Part shown: positions 35,263 to 46,840 of the stretch, piece by piece | How positions within the stretch are numbered: position 1 is the first letter of the stretch | How the letters are laid out: each line of letters starts with the position of its first letter | Source: Balamuthia mandrillaris | Taxonomy: Eukaryota > Discosea > Longamoebia > Balamuthiidae | DNA length: 64,000 nucleotides | NCBI GenBank assembly: GCA_031835245.1 | Contig: JAVKOQ010000165.1 | Coordinates: forward strand, 1 to 64,000 | Direction: 5' to 3' | Program-made: the position numbers and the translations under genes | The notes under the pieces: model-generated | The model's database searches: none | Seen by the model: only the letters and a program-made list of their open reading frames with translations | What the model was told of the DNA's origin: nothing

Positions 35263-38200
35263 GACACTAAAACCTTTTGGTTAACAAGGACCGTGTCAGT
35301 TTCCAACGTTGGGATTTGTGGTGGAGCGGTTTTGGGAAATACAGAACTTCAAGGAAGAAACTTTCTGGAGCATTCAATGTAGGATAAGCAAGAACGGAGT
35401 CACGACCCAACCTCGGTGGAAGCGACATCGACTCTTCGATAAACTTGCCTGCCTCGTTATCTACGAGATGTGCCTTGAAAATCCTGAAGCCACGGTCGTC
35501 AGTATCACCAAAAAGCCTGTGAGAAAATGGTGCTTTTCTTTACATACCGATTCTCTTTTTGTTCATTGGCTAACAAATGATAACTCACTCAAAGGCGGCC
35601 TTTTCCCTTAACGACAGTGCGACTTCAAACCTTGGCTGCTCAAAAACTGCGAATCTCAGCACATCAGGCGATGCAGTATGCGGAGGAGCTCTACACCAAA
35701 GGTTTTATCAGTTACCCACGAACAGAAACGGATTCTTTCCAACCAGGAACCGACCTGCGGTCTCTTATCGGGTTGCACGTTCAAGACAGTGCTTGGGGCG
35801 ACTATGCTCAGGGGTATGTTCTCTTCTCTCTCTCCCTCTATCCCCTTATTTCAGTAGGAAGAATTCTCATCACTCTTTTGAAACTAAAAATAAAGCTTGT
35901 TGAATGGAAAGTTCAAACAACCAAAAGCGGGCAAGCATAATGACAATTCTCATCCACCCATTCATCCAACCAAACACGTAAATCTTGGCAGTATCGCAAA
36001 TAACGACGCTCGTCGTTTGTACGAACTCGTGACGCGGCACTTCCTCGCCTGCTGCTCTGACGATGCCCAGGGCAGCGAAACAGTGGTAGATCTAGACATT
36101 GCCGGCGAGAGATTCGTTACCAAAGGCCTGATGGTGGAGCAACCAAATTACCTTGAAGTATATCCTTATGACAGATGGTCAGAATCGCAAGTACCTGTCT
36201 TTACTCGTGGAGAGAAGATAATGCCAGACGCTTTGGAGATGCACGAAGGCACTACTTCTCCTCCTTCCTTGTTGACGGAAGCGGAGCTCATTCGAAAGAT
36301 GGATGAGAACGGTATCGGCACGGATGCTACCATCGCGCAGCACATACAAACCATCCAGGATCGTGGCTATGCCATGAAAGCTGGCCCGGGCAACCAACAC
36401 TTTGTGCCGACCACTCTTGGTATTGCATTGATACATGCATACAACACAATGGGTCTTGAACATAAGCTTTCTCGGCCAGAATTACGGGCAAAGGTTTGTT
36501 TTTCTTTTACTCATGACTCATTCGGTTTAGTTTTTGTTTTTTTCTAAATGTTATTTTCGTTTTAACTGTAGATGGAACGTGAGATGAATGCGATTAGCCA
36601 AAATACAAGGACCAAAGCGGACGTGGTGGCTGAAAACATTCGTATGTACAAAGCACTTTTTGAGAAAATCAGAGAACAAGGCTTCAAGCTTGATCAGGTC
36701 CAGTCTCAGTTTCTTCCTTGCATAATGTTGCTCGCTTATTGATATTTTTTTTCTTGCAACAGGCGTGTGCCAAATATTTTGAACCAGCAAGCGTAGATTT
36801 TACCAACGAACAACAAAACTTTTCTGCGTGTGGTAAGTGTGGCCAATCTTTGAGCTTGCGAGAAAACAATAAGGTAATTTCTTTTTGTTTCATACTTTAG
36901 TTTTGCTACTCAACCTCATCATTGCCGTCTTAACAGGCGAGAATGCTCTTTTGTCAAAACTGCAATATCAGCTATCCTCTTCCTTTTGCTGGAGGGCTTT
37001 CAGTGCTGCCAAACCGTTGTCCATTGTGTAATTTCCAGGTTTATTTTCATTTGCTGTCTTGTCCTCAATTCTCTATTTGCTTCTCTAACCTTCGTTCTTT
37101 GGTAGGTATTGAACATACGAAAGGAACAGTCTGGTTACACAATATGCCCATATTGTTATAGCAATCCTCCTCCAAATCAAGCTCAAAATGCACAAGGAGC
37201 ACGCTTCCCTTGCTTCGCATGCTCAGAGCGCTCATGTCCGCTTTCTCGCAAGGTTTTTTTTTCCTTTGTTCATTTTTTCCTTTGTTTTTCTTTCAACTAA
37301 CATCGTTATCATCATCTCCTCTTGTTATTAGACATCCAAACCAGTACGAGCTTGCCCACGATGTAACTCAGAAATGATCATCAAACAGAAGAAGGATGGC
37401 ACTTCCTTTTTCATGAGTTGCAAAAGCTATCCCAATTGCAAAGCGATCCTCACCCTGCCGTCCGCCACGGATGTGGTAGTCAAGGATGATGTCTGCCCTT
37501 CCTGCCATGCTGCTCAATTGGTTACTTTTACTTTCGATCGCAAGAACATACCGCCTACCATTCCAACCGAATATACAGCTTGCATTGGGGGCTGCAACGA
37601 AGCCATTAATGATCTCTTACATGGATGGTTGCTTCACTTTCTCCTTAAGGAACTTATGTTGATACTGATATTTTATAACCACCTTTTTCCAGCAATTATT
37701 CCAGCATCACAGAGTTCCTTTCCCGCAATCGTTCCCAATCGAGCTTTCCCAGTTACAACTCCAATTTACGTCCCGCCACAATGCCTTCCGTATGTCATCT
37801 CTCCCCTCCTTCCCTCCCTTTCAACCTCTCTGACCTGACCTGTCACTACAGCAACAGCCAGAGGTATCTGGTTTTGCCACAGCCTCTCGATCCTCTGATA
37901 ATCTTTACAATTCTTTCAACAATACCCAACAACAGCAATCAACATTGTACAACCTCTCTTTCATTAGTCCTTTATTTCGGTGCCATCCTTTATTCATGCT
38001 GAACTCTTCCTTCTTTCCATCTTCAGAAAACGAAAGAAACCAACATCGAATACGGTTTACCCAACGGATCCAGTGAATCCGCTTGGCATTGGTGCTACAG
38101 GAGGTGGAGGAGCAGCAGCAGGCTCTATTCCCTTTTGTGGTCACAACAAGGCTTGCGTGCTAAGGACGACAAAACAAGGCGAAAATCAAGGCAGACAGTT

Positions 38201-38835
38201 TTATATATGTGCAGAAGCAAGGTTACCTTTTTTCTTTTTTTTTTCTTTTTCATCGTCTCTTCTGCTGCTTCTTCTTGTATTGTTCTTCTTGTTTTCGTTC
38301 TTCTTCTTGTTCTTCTTCTTGTTCTTCTTCTTCTTGTTGTTGTTGTTCTTCTTCTTCTTCTTCTTCTTCTTCTTGCTTGCTTGCTTGCTTCTGTTTTTGC
38401 TTTTATCTTCTTTTAACTGGCCCACTCAATAGAGAACGACAATGTGGAACCTTCATATGGCTGGATGAAATGAACGGTGGTGGCGGCAGCAGAGCTGCCT
38501 TCAACCAGCCTCGCTATGGCGGCCAGCAACAATCACAACAATCACAATGGGGCAATTCATCCTCTTCTTCTGGTTGCTTTGAATGCGGTCAACAAGGCCA
38601 CTTTGCAAGAGACTGCCCCCAAAGAAGACAAGGCGGAGGATCCGGTGGTGGTGGCGGTGGCGGTGCCGGAAGAGGAGGACGGGCAGCGCCGCCACGCGGT
38701 CGGGCCGCCGCTAAGAAGAGAACTTATGGCGGAGGCGGGGGTGGAGGAGGAGGCAGCACGACTCGACGTTGCGGAGCATGCGGGCAGCTAGGTCACGACC
38801 GAAGGACTTGCCCGGACAGGCAGGAGGCCGACTGA
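34338..38835 (+). CDS. TOP3A: DNA topoisomerase III alpha
   Basis: About 1,084 aa from 16 exons: 34338-34421, 34493-34684, 34796-34974, 35046-35215, 35289-35529, 35595-35813, 35896-36493, 36572-36697, 36763-36873, 36937-37038, 37106-37252, 37332-37627, 37693-37789, 37852-37946, 38027-38221, 38433-38835. A type IA enzyme: Toprim start [15 protein letters not shown], Toprim acid motif [27 protein letters not shown], and the catalytic tyrosine in [12 protein letters not shown]. The long C-terminal tail has four-Cys zinc motifs (CGKCG...CQNC; CPYC; CPRC...C), a GRF-type zinc finger ([19 protein letters not shown]...), and two CCHC knuckles ([28 protein letters not shown]) in Gly-rich linkers. With RecQ helicase and RMI1 it dissolves double Holliday junctions. 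The zinc tail resembles that of plant and animal TOP3-alpha. Intron 15 is a CTT repeat. Confidence 0.93.
38250..38400. repeat. CTT/GTT trinucleotide-rich intron of TOP3A
   Basis: The last intron of TOP3A (38222-38432) is mostly interrupted (TTC)n with TTG interruptions and a short TGCT run near the acceptor. Closely similar tracts form introns at 43808-44138 and 53058-53233. All three have the pyrimidine-rich strand as sense. Confidence 0.85.
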
Positions 38836-39199
38836 TTTTTGCTTTCTTCTTCGCTGCCCTCATTTTATGTAGACATCTTGGTATCATAAAAGGTATTTTT
38901 TTTTGGTGACTGTTGGCTGTACTACTTACTCGCAGTGGTTGCGAACCGCTGGAGCACTGACCGTGAACAAAAAAAAAAATTGAAAAAAGCAGTTGGAACC
39001 TCCCCTGTGGGAACTTGGGGTTGTTGTCGAAACGTGAGTTCGTTCCGTTGGATGCCTCGTACGTTTCTGTGAGAAAAGCGAAAGGGACCTTCTGAAACAA
39101 TCACTGCTTGGCGGTGCTACCCGCTTCTGCGTCTCCCCTCGCATAGGACGAGTGCACTTTCTAACACTCCAACACCCGCTGCTTCCTCCTACGCCCCAA
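38836..39199. other. Spacer between TOP3A and the LRR gene
   Basis: No gene was recognised. The region carries the TOP3A 3' end and the LRR gene's 5' leader. The LRR frame is open upstream to 39152, but the first ATG is at 39200. Confidence 0.4.
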
Positions 39200-42100
39200 A
39201 TGTCGAACTCATCCTCTCCACTAGCCTCGCCGCTCGCGAAGCGAGAGAAAAAAGGGCGAGGAAGCTTTCTCAAGCTAAAGAGTTCAAAGAAGGAGCCCGG
39301 AGATGGAACACTGAGAAAGGACGCTAGTACCAATTCCCTTCTCGCAACGACAGCCAAGACAAATTCATCTTCATCGCTAGTACCTCCTTCTTCCCCTCCA
39401 AACAGTGGTTCTTCTACAAGACGAGAGAATAACCAAACGGAAACAACAAATGGTGCAGAGAGCAAATCAGTGACACACGAAATAGCTGAGGTTTTTTCCC
39501 CTCGCTCTGAATAAGTATGTGACGAACTCACTCTGTTTTCGAACTTATTACAAACAACCAAAAGATGAAAACAGCGCTTAAACTGTTGGTGAATACGTAC
39601 GAAGAGAACGTTAAGCGAAAGAAAAAAGAGGTTGGTAACAGTACCTCTTTGCTCGTCTTCAAGCCGTTCTTTACCTTTCTCATCGCCCGTTTTCTTATAC
39701 GAAAAAAACCAAAGATAAAGGCAATGAAAAGAATGACTTTAGATGCAGAGAGTGTCATGACCCCTGAAGTTATTGTTGCTTCCAAGCAATACGGAACTCT
39801 TAGAGCCAAGAAAGATAAACTGGAGGTGGAGCTCGAGAAGGCAAAGCAACGAAGCAACGAGCTACAAGAGCAGATAGCCACCATGAAGGAGAAGCTGATC
39901 AGTTTGGAAGAGACCAAGAACTCTCAATCATATAACATGGAACTCATCTACTCCAAGTTAAAGGAAGTAAGGGAGGAGATGCAAGCTCGGTTCGAAGAGA
40001 ACCTCAAAGCGCTTCACCAAGTGGAGAACGAGCAATTAGTGGAGAGCAAACCCGATGCTAGCGTCTTGGAGGAGAGAGTGCGGTTGGGTAACGAGAAGAT
40101 TCTTCTGTTGACTGAGAAGACGGAAGCCATGGAGAAGTTTATGATGGACCTTCTTCTGTTTGTAGGCAAAGCTGCCTCATCCCCATCTACCCCTTCCGTC
40201 GCTTCATCATCTTTCATCGCTACAGCGCAATTGGCATCCTCTGCACCAGCTGCCCTGAACAGCGCTACAAAGCCACAACAAGCACCTACGCTTTCCACTC
40301 ATTCACTCAACACCGATGGACGGCAGGTAAGCTATTCTCCTCCCTCTGTCTTCTAGTTTTTGCACTGAATGCAAAAACTGAATGTAACAAAAGGTTACAC
40401 CCGATGTACAAGCATCTCTTCCTTCTCAAGACACATCCCTCGACAAGATAATCAAAGGCATTCGCCACAACTCCCTGCGCAAGGTTGTGCTCGTTAACAC
40501 CAAGCTCAAGTCCGAGCACGTTATCGCCCTGGCTGATGCCCTCAAACGAAACACTACGGTGGTGAGCGTGGACTTTGATGGCTCCACTTTCCCAGTAGAG
40601 ACACCTGAGATCATTGCGGCTGCGCTGCAAAGGAACAGGAGCGTGACCTCTATCAGCCTACGAGACTGTGGGCTGCAACCGCCGGCTATCGTGGCCTTTG
40701 CCGAGATGCTTGCCGGCCATCCTTCCATCAAGTCCTGCGCGTTCTCTGGCAACCGTTTGGAAGGCATGGGAGTTGGGGCGTTATGCTCGGTGGTGCTTGG
40801 TGGCAACAACAACGCAACACCCTCCGTGTTGACCACGTTGGAGTTGTCCTTCACATCTATTGGAGCGGAGGGCGTTTGCCACATTGTAAAAGTGTTGAAG
40901 GAGGGAAAGAGCAGCATTACCAGCTTGGACTTGCAGGAGACTGGATTTGGAGACAAAGGAGCTGTCGCTATAGGTACTCCTCCGCTAAAATATTTTTTCT
41001 ATTCCTGTTGTGACTTATTCCGTTTTACGTTTTAAAGGGAGCTTGTTACGGTCAGCCCCACCGCTGAAAGTGTTGAAGTTGCAAGACAATGGCATCCGGG
41101 AGGAGGGCATCATGAGCATCGCAGAGGCGCTCGCCGTCAACGAGCAGCTAACGTACCTGGACCTTACTCGCAACGAGATCACCGCAAGAGCAGCAGCCAG
41201 CCTCCGCAAGGCCCTCAACGTAAACAAGAGCCTTCTGGAGTTAGGACTAGCAGGGGGTGCACTAGACCCCGCCAGCGGCATCACTCTCGCCAATGTGCTC
41301 AAGAAGAACAACAGCCTGACCTCCCTGAACCTTTGGGGTAACAGCGTTGGCGCTGGCAAGGGCGCCCTCTCCCTCTCCAAATGGTTGGCCCGGAACAGCA
41401 GCGTGGCCGTGCTCAACCTGAGAGGCACCGACCTCGGGCCGGAGGGAGCCGCCGAGTTAGCGGCAGCCCTCGAGAGAAATCCAGCCTGCGGGATTCACAC
41501 GTTGGACCTTAGCGGCAACAAGCTTGGAGCAGAGGGAGCAAGAACCCTGCTTCGCAGCTTCCACCGCAGTCTTCCCTCCTTGAAGACGCTTTGGTTAGGA
41601 GGCAACCACATGGGAGATGATGGACTCGCCGCTGCCATCACATTGTTGCCTGATGCGAGTCAATCCTCCACGTCATCGCCTGCACCGCCCGTTATGACCA
41701 TCCAGTCCTCCTTTCAATTTCTCTCCTTGCAGTTAAACGTCATTTCAGACAATGGAGCATGGGCGTTGGCGGCGGCCTTGGCGACGCCCGGCTCCGCTCG
41801 CAACCTTCACACGTTAGATTTAAGTTGGAACCACATCGGCCCAAACGGTGCTCGCTTCCTCGCCGATTACCTCCGTGGTGGTGCCACCTCGTCTCCTTCC
41901 TCTTCTCCACCGCTAAGCAGTCTCATCCTGGAAGGCAACCGTATCGGCAGCGAGGGCGCTCGTTACATCTGCGAGGCGCTGGAGGAGAACACTAACCTCC
42001 TCTTCCTCAATCTCTCCTCCTGCAACTTGCGTCGTAGCGGTGCCTACGCTGTTGGCCTGATGCTGAAGCGGAGCGGCGCGTTAGAGGAGCTCGTCCTGAA

Positions 42101-42350
42101 GAGAAACGGATTCGGGTCGGAGGGCGCTCGCGCTATCGCGGAGGGCATAAAGCGCAACACCATCTTAAAGAAGATAAATCTCGATGAGAACAGGTTCGAG
42201 AGCGAAGGGGTGGTCGCCATCGCTGAGGCCTTGAAGCTGAATACATCGTTGACGGTGGTGGAGCTGCAGGGCAACGCCATGCGTGAGGAGGGCGTGGCTG
42301 CGTTGAAAGAGGCTATGACCAGGAATCCGAGGCTCACCTGCAAGTTCTAA
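39200..42350 (+). CDS. Leucine-rich repeat (RNase inhibitor-type) coiled-coil protein
   Basis: About 951 aa. Exons are 39200-39490, 39565-39630, 39721-40326, 40394-40973 and 41038-42350. A Ser-rich basic N-terminus is followed by a coiled coil (about 125-245; EVELEKAKQRSNELQEQI). From about residue 340 to the end run LRRs of the 28-residue ribonuclease-inhibitor/NLRC3 type (for example LDLTRNEITARAAASL, LDLSGNKLGAEGARTL, LDLSWNHIGPNGARFL, INLDENRFESEGVVAIAEAL). There is no NACHT or other NTPase domain, so the protein is not a NOD receptor. Such repeats bind proteins, as in RanGAP or protist signalling scaffolds. The partner is unknown. The small second exon lacks independent support beyond its open phase. 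Confidence 0.82.
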
Positions 42351-42528
42351 TGTTCTCCTCCTTCTCCTTTGTTTTCTCCTCTTTCTTTCTTTCTTCTTAG
42401 AAGTGAAGAGAGAGAGAGAGAGAGAGAGAGCCTATTGTTTTATGTACATCGTTCGTTGTTGTGTTTGAATGAAAAGGTAACAAATAGAAAAGAAAGATTA
42501 AAAAAATAGAGAAAGGAGAGCAATGGCT

Positions 42529-42739
42529 TTAGTCCTCTCTCGTTTTGCCGTCGCAAGCCACGATCTTTACCACGTCCGTGTTGATGGTTTCAGACTCTGC
42601 TTGGAAGGAGGTATTCTCCAACAGAAAAGTCCAAACGTTATCTACAAGACGATATGTGTGAAGGTGGCCCTTTTATTTTATTAAATAACAAAGTTTTGAA
42701 AACCATCGACATGTTAACTAAAGCAAAAGAAAGAATTGA

Positions 42740-42790
<51 letters not shown>

Positions 42791-43114
42791 ATCAAACCTT
42801 GAAAGTCACTTTGTTTTTCACTTTAGTGGCAAGCGCTTCGTTCATCGACTGTAAAGAGAACGGTCAACAGAGAGAATACCACAAAAAAAAAGAAGAAGAA
42901 GAAGAGAAGTGGAAGAGACCTTATCGAACTGTTCCAACACTTTCATGGCCAACTCTGGAGAGATACTCTCTTTGCTAGTCAGTTCATCCAAAGAGTCGGT
43001 AAGGCACATGCCCAGCGTGGTTTTCCTGTACAAAGCGTAGTGACTTATCCGCGGCCGGTTGGCTCCTCCCACCGCCGACGGTGAGGCGAAGTTGCTGTCT
43101 TCCTCTCCTTCCAT
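42529..43114 (-). CDS. GTF2A2: Transcription initiation factor IIA gamma subunit
   Basis: About 128 aa, in the usual size range. Exons on the minus strand: 43114-42920, 42848-42798 and 42669-42529. YRKTTLGMCLTDSLDELTS starts the four-helix part, continued by SPELAMKVLEQFDK. The second exon gives MNEALATKVKNKVTFK. The third, GHLHTYRLVDNVWTFLLEN, is the beta-barrel strand pair that contacts TBP. TFIIA stabilises TBP on promoters. The N-terminal 30 or so residues (MEGEEDSNFASPSAVGG) are an extension. A GA repeat (about 42744-42782; CT on the sense strand) lies in intron 2. Divergent from the nucleotidyltransferase gene, with a GTCGAC site between. Confidence 0.93.
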
Positions 43115-43353
43115 CTTCTGTTTTTATTTTTCTCTTCTTATTATCTTTGGAATGCCAAGAATGTTACTTGAGGGGTTGTTTCCAAGAAACTATTAGCTGA
43201 TTCCAATTCTTTTTGTCAACCTAAATAGTCGACCTTCCCGCGATTATATGATGTATGAGAGACACAACCTAGCCGAATTGACGAATCACGCATGAGATGA
43301 TAAACCTATTAGGGACCACTTATGTTGATTTATGAAAAAAAGAAAAGAAGAGA

Positions 43354-44383
43354 ATGGAAGCCGCCGACACACAGCCGAGGGACCCGCTTCGCGTGAAGGA
43401 GTCCCTTCGAGAAATCTTTGACCGGCGAGCCGCGAAAGGGGAGTTGATCTTCGCGATGCTGGCCGGCAGCCAGGCCTTCAATTTGGCCGTCGCCACCAGC
43501 GACGAGGATTGGTTCGGCAGTAAATATTGCTTTTTCTTCTTCTTCTTTCATCTTCCTTCTTTCTTCTCCTTTCTAACAAAACAGTTTTCTTCAAAAAAAA
43601 ATAAATAAAATAGTTTATGCAGGAGACATAGAAGCAACGTTTGGCTTGCAGGCGCCGGCTCCTTCGTTGGATGGCAATGACCCTGACTATGCCATCTATG
43701 AGGTCAGCAAGTATGCAGAGCTGCTGCTTAAGGGCAACCCCAAGGTCATTGAGCCGTTGTTCGCCAAACATAACTGCTGGACTCACCCTTTGTGGCATTT
43801 GCTACAGGTTTGGTGGTTTTTTTTTTGCCCCTTTCCTCTCTTATCTTTCTTGTCGTTTCTTTCTTTTGCTTATTCTCTCATTCTCTTGCTTGTTCTTCTG
43901 CTTGTTCTTCTTGTTCTTGTTCTTCTTCTTCTTCTTCTTGTTCTTCTTCTTGTTCTTCTTCTTGTTCTTCTTCTTGTTCTTGTTGTTGTTGTTGTTGTTC
44001 TTCTTCTTCTTCTTGTTCTTCTTCTTCTTCTTCTTCTTCTTCTTCTTCTTCTTCTTCTTCTTCTTCTTCTTCTTCTTCTTCTTCTTCTTCATGCTTTTGT
44101 AATACTCAACTTGCTTTTCGTAACAAACAAACCAATAGAACAAAAGGGAAGCTTTCTTGACGCAAACAACTCTTGCGCAGTACGTCAAATATTCAAGGTT
44201 TGTTTTTTTTGTCTCAGTCCGCTTTTCTCTTTTCTTAACAACCAATAAACAAACATAGGTCGCAACTGCATGATGCAAAGGAGCTTAGTGGTCAACCAAA
44301 GCACAAAAAGCTGTGTCATGCACTGCGCCTCATGCGTGAAGCCTACAGAATCTCAAGAGGTATGTTCACGGGGAGGAGGGAGG

Positions 44384-44425
<42 letters not shown>

Positions 44426-45720
44426 AGAGAACATGAAGGAAGATAAAAAACAGAAAAAAGGAGATATTCCACTAACGTTCAATACGCAGGAGAAGGACCA
44501 ATGGTTTGGTTCGAGGGCGAAGAACGGGATTATCTATTGTCCATTCGCAGCGGAGCAGTCGATGAGAACAGCATCTTACAAGAGTTAACAGGTACGCCAG
44601 TCCTTCAACAAACTTTGGGAATTGTTTATTCGCAATTGGTGTGTGATTGCTTATCTTTGCTTTGGCAGAACTCCAAGAAACAATAGAAAAGAGAAAGGAG
44701 AGTTTGCCTGCACGAACAGATCCTTCTCTTCTCGACCAATGGATCGAACAAGTTCGCCTACAAAGCATCTCCTCGAACCTCTGGCAAAACGTTCCTCCGT
44801 CTTTTCTTGACCAACAAGAACACATCTCTTCTTCTTCGTTAGCCCTCAAACAAAGAGCCGAAGATCTGCTTAGCAAACATGGAGTAAATAACGGTGCTCG
44901 AGTGCTTTGCTGCATTCCGTCTGGATCTAAAGCGCATGGCTTAGCGATCCGCAACAAAGCGAGCGAGGATTACATCGGCGTCTTCGTGGTGGACACTCCC
45001 TCCGTGTTGCGCATGAAGGAAGCGGTACGACGGGTGGATGAAGTGGGCGGTCTTCAAAGCAAACAAAAGGAGATCGCGGCAAGAGGAATGCTCTTGTTGG
45101 AGGCTTCGCATGCATGTCGTCTTCTCTGTCAAGGGCATCATCGTCTCGTGGAAGCTCTTTTCTGGGATCAACAAGAAGAGCACGAAGAAGAGAAAGAACA
45201 GTTAGTGTCTTACGAGTCAGAGACATGGCTACAGCTGAAACGATGTCGAGAAGAGATACTGTCGGGGCCTCAAGCAACCGCCGCCATCGATCATTGTTGC
45301 GGAGTCTCTACCGGTCTGTTGCAACGAAAGCCAACGACTGCTATAGCGATGTATCACGCCATGCGCTTGTTGTTAGAGGCGGAGCACTTAATTCGCGAAG
45401 GTCGGCCGCAGGTTCGTCTTCGCGATGAGGAGGAACGCCAGTTGCTTCTCTCAATCCGAGACATAGATGAACGGAAGAATGACGAAGAATTGGATAAAGT
45501 GAAAGAGAAAGTCGTGCAAAAGTTGGAGCAAGTTTCGAGCTTGAGAAATAGCAGCAACACAAAGACGAAGAAAAAGAACCAAAAGGAAGAGAGCGAGGGC
45601 AACAACAATAAGATAGCGGTGAATAATTGGTTAGCTTCACTACGCATTGCTCAATGGAAGCAACAACTGAAACGGATAGAAGAGGAAGGAGATAAAGAGG
45701 CTGCTTCTTCTTCTTCTTGA
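43354..45720 (+). CDS. Tandem RlaP-like predicted nucleotidyltransferase
   Basis: About 557 aa. Exons are 43354-43519, 43614-43807, 44139-44197, 44259-44359, 44490-44591 and 44669-45720. The first half has the MNT-fold signature MLAGSQAFNLAVATSDEDWFG with KVIEPLFAKHNCW and HALRLMREAYRIS, typical of the PF10127/RlaP family of pol-beta-like nucleotidyltransferases known from RNA-repair gene clusters. The second half repeats it: CIPSGSKAHGLAIRNKASEDYIGVFV (GS near residue 293) and YHAMRLLLEAEHLI. In the second copy the first acidic residue of S-D-x-D is replaced (ASED), so it may be inactive. The C-terminus is charged and Lys/Glu-rich. Substrate unknown; RNA or nucleotide modification is the family expectation. 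Intron 2 is a long CTT repeat and intron 4 holds a GA repeat. Confidence 0.72.
43895..44090. repeat. (CTT)n-rich intron of the nucleotidyltransferase gene
   Basis: About 200 bp of TTC/TTG trinucleotide repeat, ending in a pure (TTC)n run, inside intron 2 (43808-44138). Confidence 0.9.
44385..44425. repeat. (GA)n tract in intron 4, reversed strand polarity
   Basis: GGAGGGAGGGAGG followed by about 30 bp of AG repeat inside a plus-strand intron (44360-44489). It is the only dinucleotide intron tract noted here with the purine strand as sense. Confidence 0.9.
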
Positions 45721-45783
45721 GAGTTTGGACAACAAGGTGAAATTATTTTCTCTCCTCACTTCTTCTTTCTCTGTTTTTTGAAA

Positions 45784-46112
45784 TTAAAACCATCGACAAG
45801 CTTTTGCAATGAGATCAGCAAAAGGTTGGAGGCCGTCCCTGTCCTCCTCCGTGAACGTGTTCTTATGAGGGCTGTCGATATCAAACACTCCTTTCACTTC
45901 CTTGCATTCCATCCACAACAGACAAAAACATCCACTCGTTAAAAAACAGAAGAAGAAAAAAAACGACAAGAAAGAATGATAGAAAAGAAAGTTTACCCCA
46001 GTGGATGGGTCGATGATGGGCAGCACTATCTCGCTCTCGGAGGCAGAATCGCATGCTATGTGCCCTTCAAACTTGTGGACATCCTATTTGGAAAAAAGAG
46101 AGAAACAGAGCG

Positions 46113-46159
<47 letters not shown>

Positions 46160-46840
46160 AAGAGAGAGAGAGATGAGAGATGAGAGATGAGAAAGCGAGA
46201 GAAGAGACTAAGAACGAGAGGCAGAGAGACGACACAAAAAAAGAGAACGAGAGAACACAAGAGAGAAGATGGAAGAGTAGGAGAAGCGGGGAAGAAGTAG
46301 AGGAGAGAAGAGAAGCGAGATGAGAGAGGCACACTGGAACAACGATGCCCTGCTTGGTGTTCCAACACGTCCCACACACGCCTTTGCCCTTTGCAATGCG
46401 TATGCACGCCACCTTGCCTTGAAAGGGTCCCAAGACCAGCTCCTCTCCTTTGGTCTCCCTGCTTCTCACAAAGTAGAACCCAACCTATGGGTTGAAAATT
46501 TTTAGCGATCTGGAACAGAGACAGAGAGACAGAGAGACAGAGAGACAGAGAGAGAGCGAGGTAGGACCATACCCAGTTGGTGGTGTTTGATTGTCTTTCG
46601 TTGAGAGCGTGGTAGACTAACGAAGCTGTTGCGAGAGGTGCGTTACTCTTTTTTTTTTTTTGAAGAGAGCGGTCATCACCACACCGTACCTATGTTGGCG
46701 GTGTTGGCGATGAGGTCGTCTTCTCCGGACACCAGGGACTCTGCCTCACGATAGAGGTTCCCGTAAAACTCGGCATGGTGCAGCCGCCCCTTGGCCGCCC
46801 CTTCCCCTTCCCCTGCTGCTGCTGCTTCTTGCTTGTGCAT
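45784..46840 (-). CDS. Free methionine-(R)-sulfoxide reductase, GAF type
   Basis: About 185 aa, close to the family norm. Exons on the minus strand: 46840-46690, 46625-46573, 46484-46335, 46083-45997 and 45900-45784. It is a single GAF domain: [49 protein letters not shown] and [13 protein letters not shown]. Cysteines at about 95, 105 and 129 have the same spacing (10 and 24) as the three redox cysteines of yeast fRMsr. The enzyme reduces free L-methionine-R-sulfoxide with thioredoxin as electron donor. The start [14 protein letters not shown] is the first ATG in frame. The last acceptor (GCAAG|GAAGTG) is chosen because the nearer GAG|TGG breaks the phase. The third intron has a long GA repeat (CT on the sense strand). 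Confidence 0.92.

Noticed and set aside
43841-44278. Long lysine/asparagine-rich frame on the minus strand
   Set aside because: It is the antisense translation of an intronic CTT repeat in the nucleotidyltransferase gene.
46056-46469. The nearer acceptor GAG|TGG at about 45939 for the last fRMsr exon
   Set aside because: It breaks the reading frame. The GCAAG|GAAGTG acceptor gives the conserved GVFDIDSP strand in phase.
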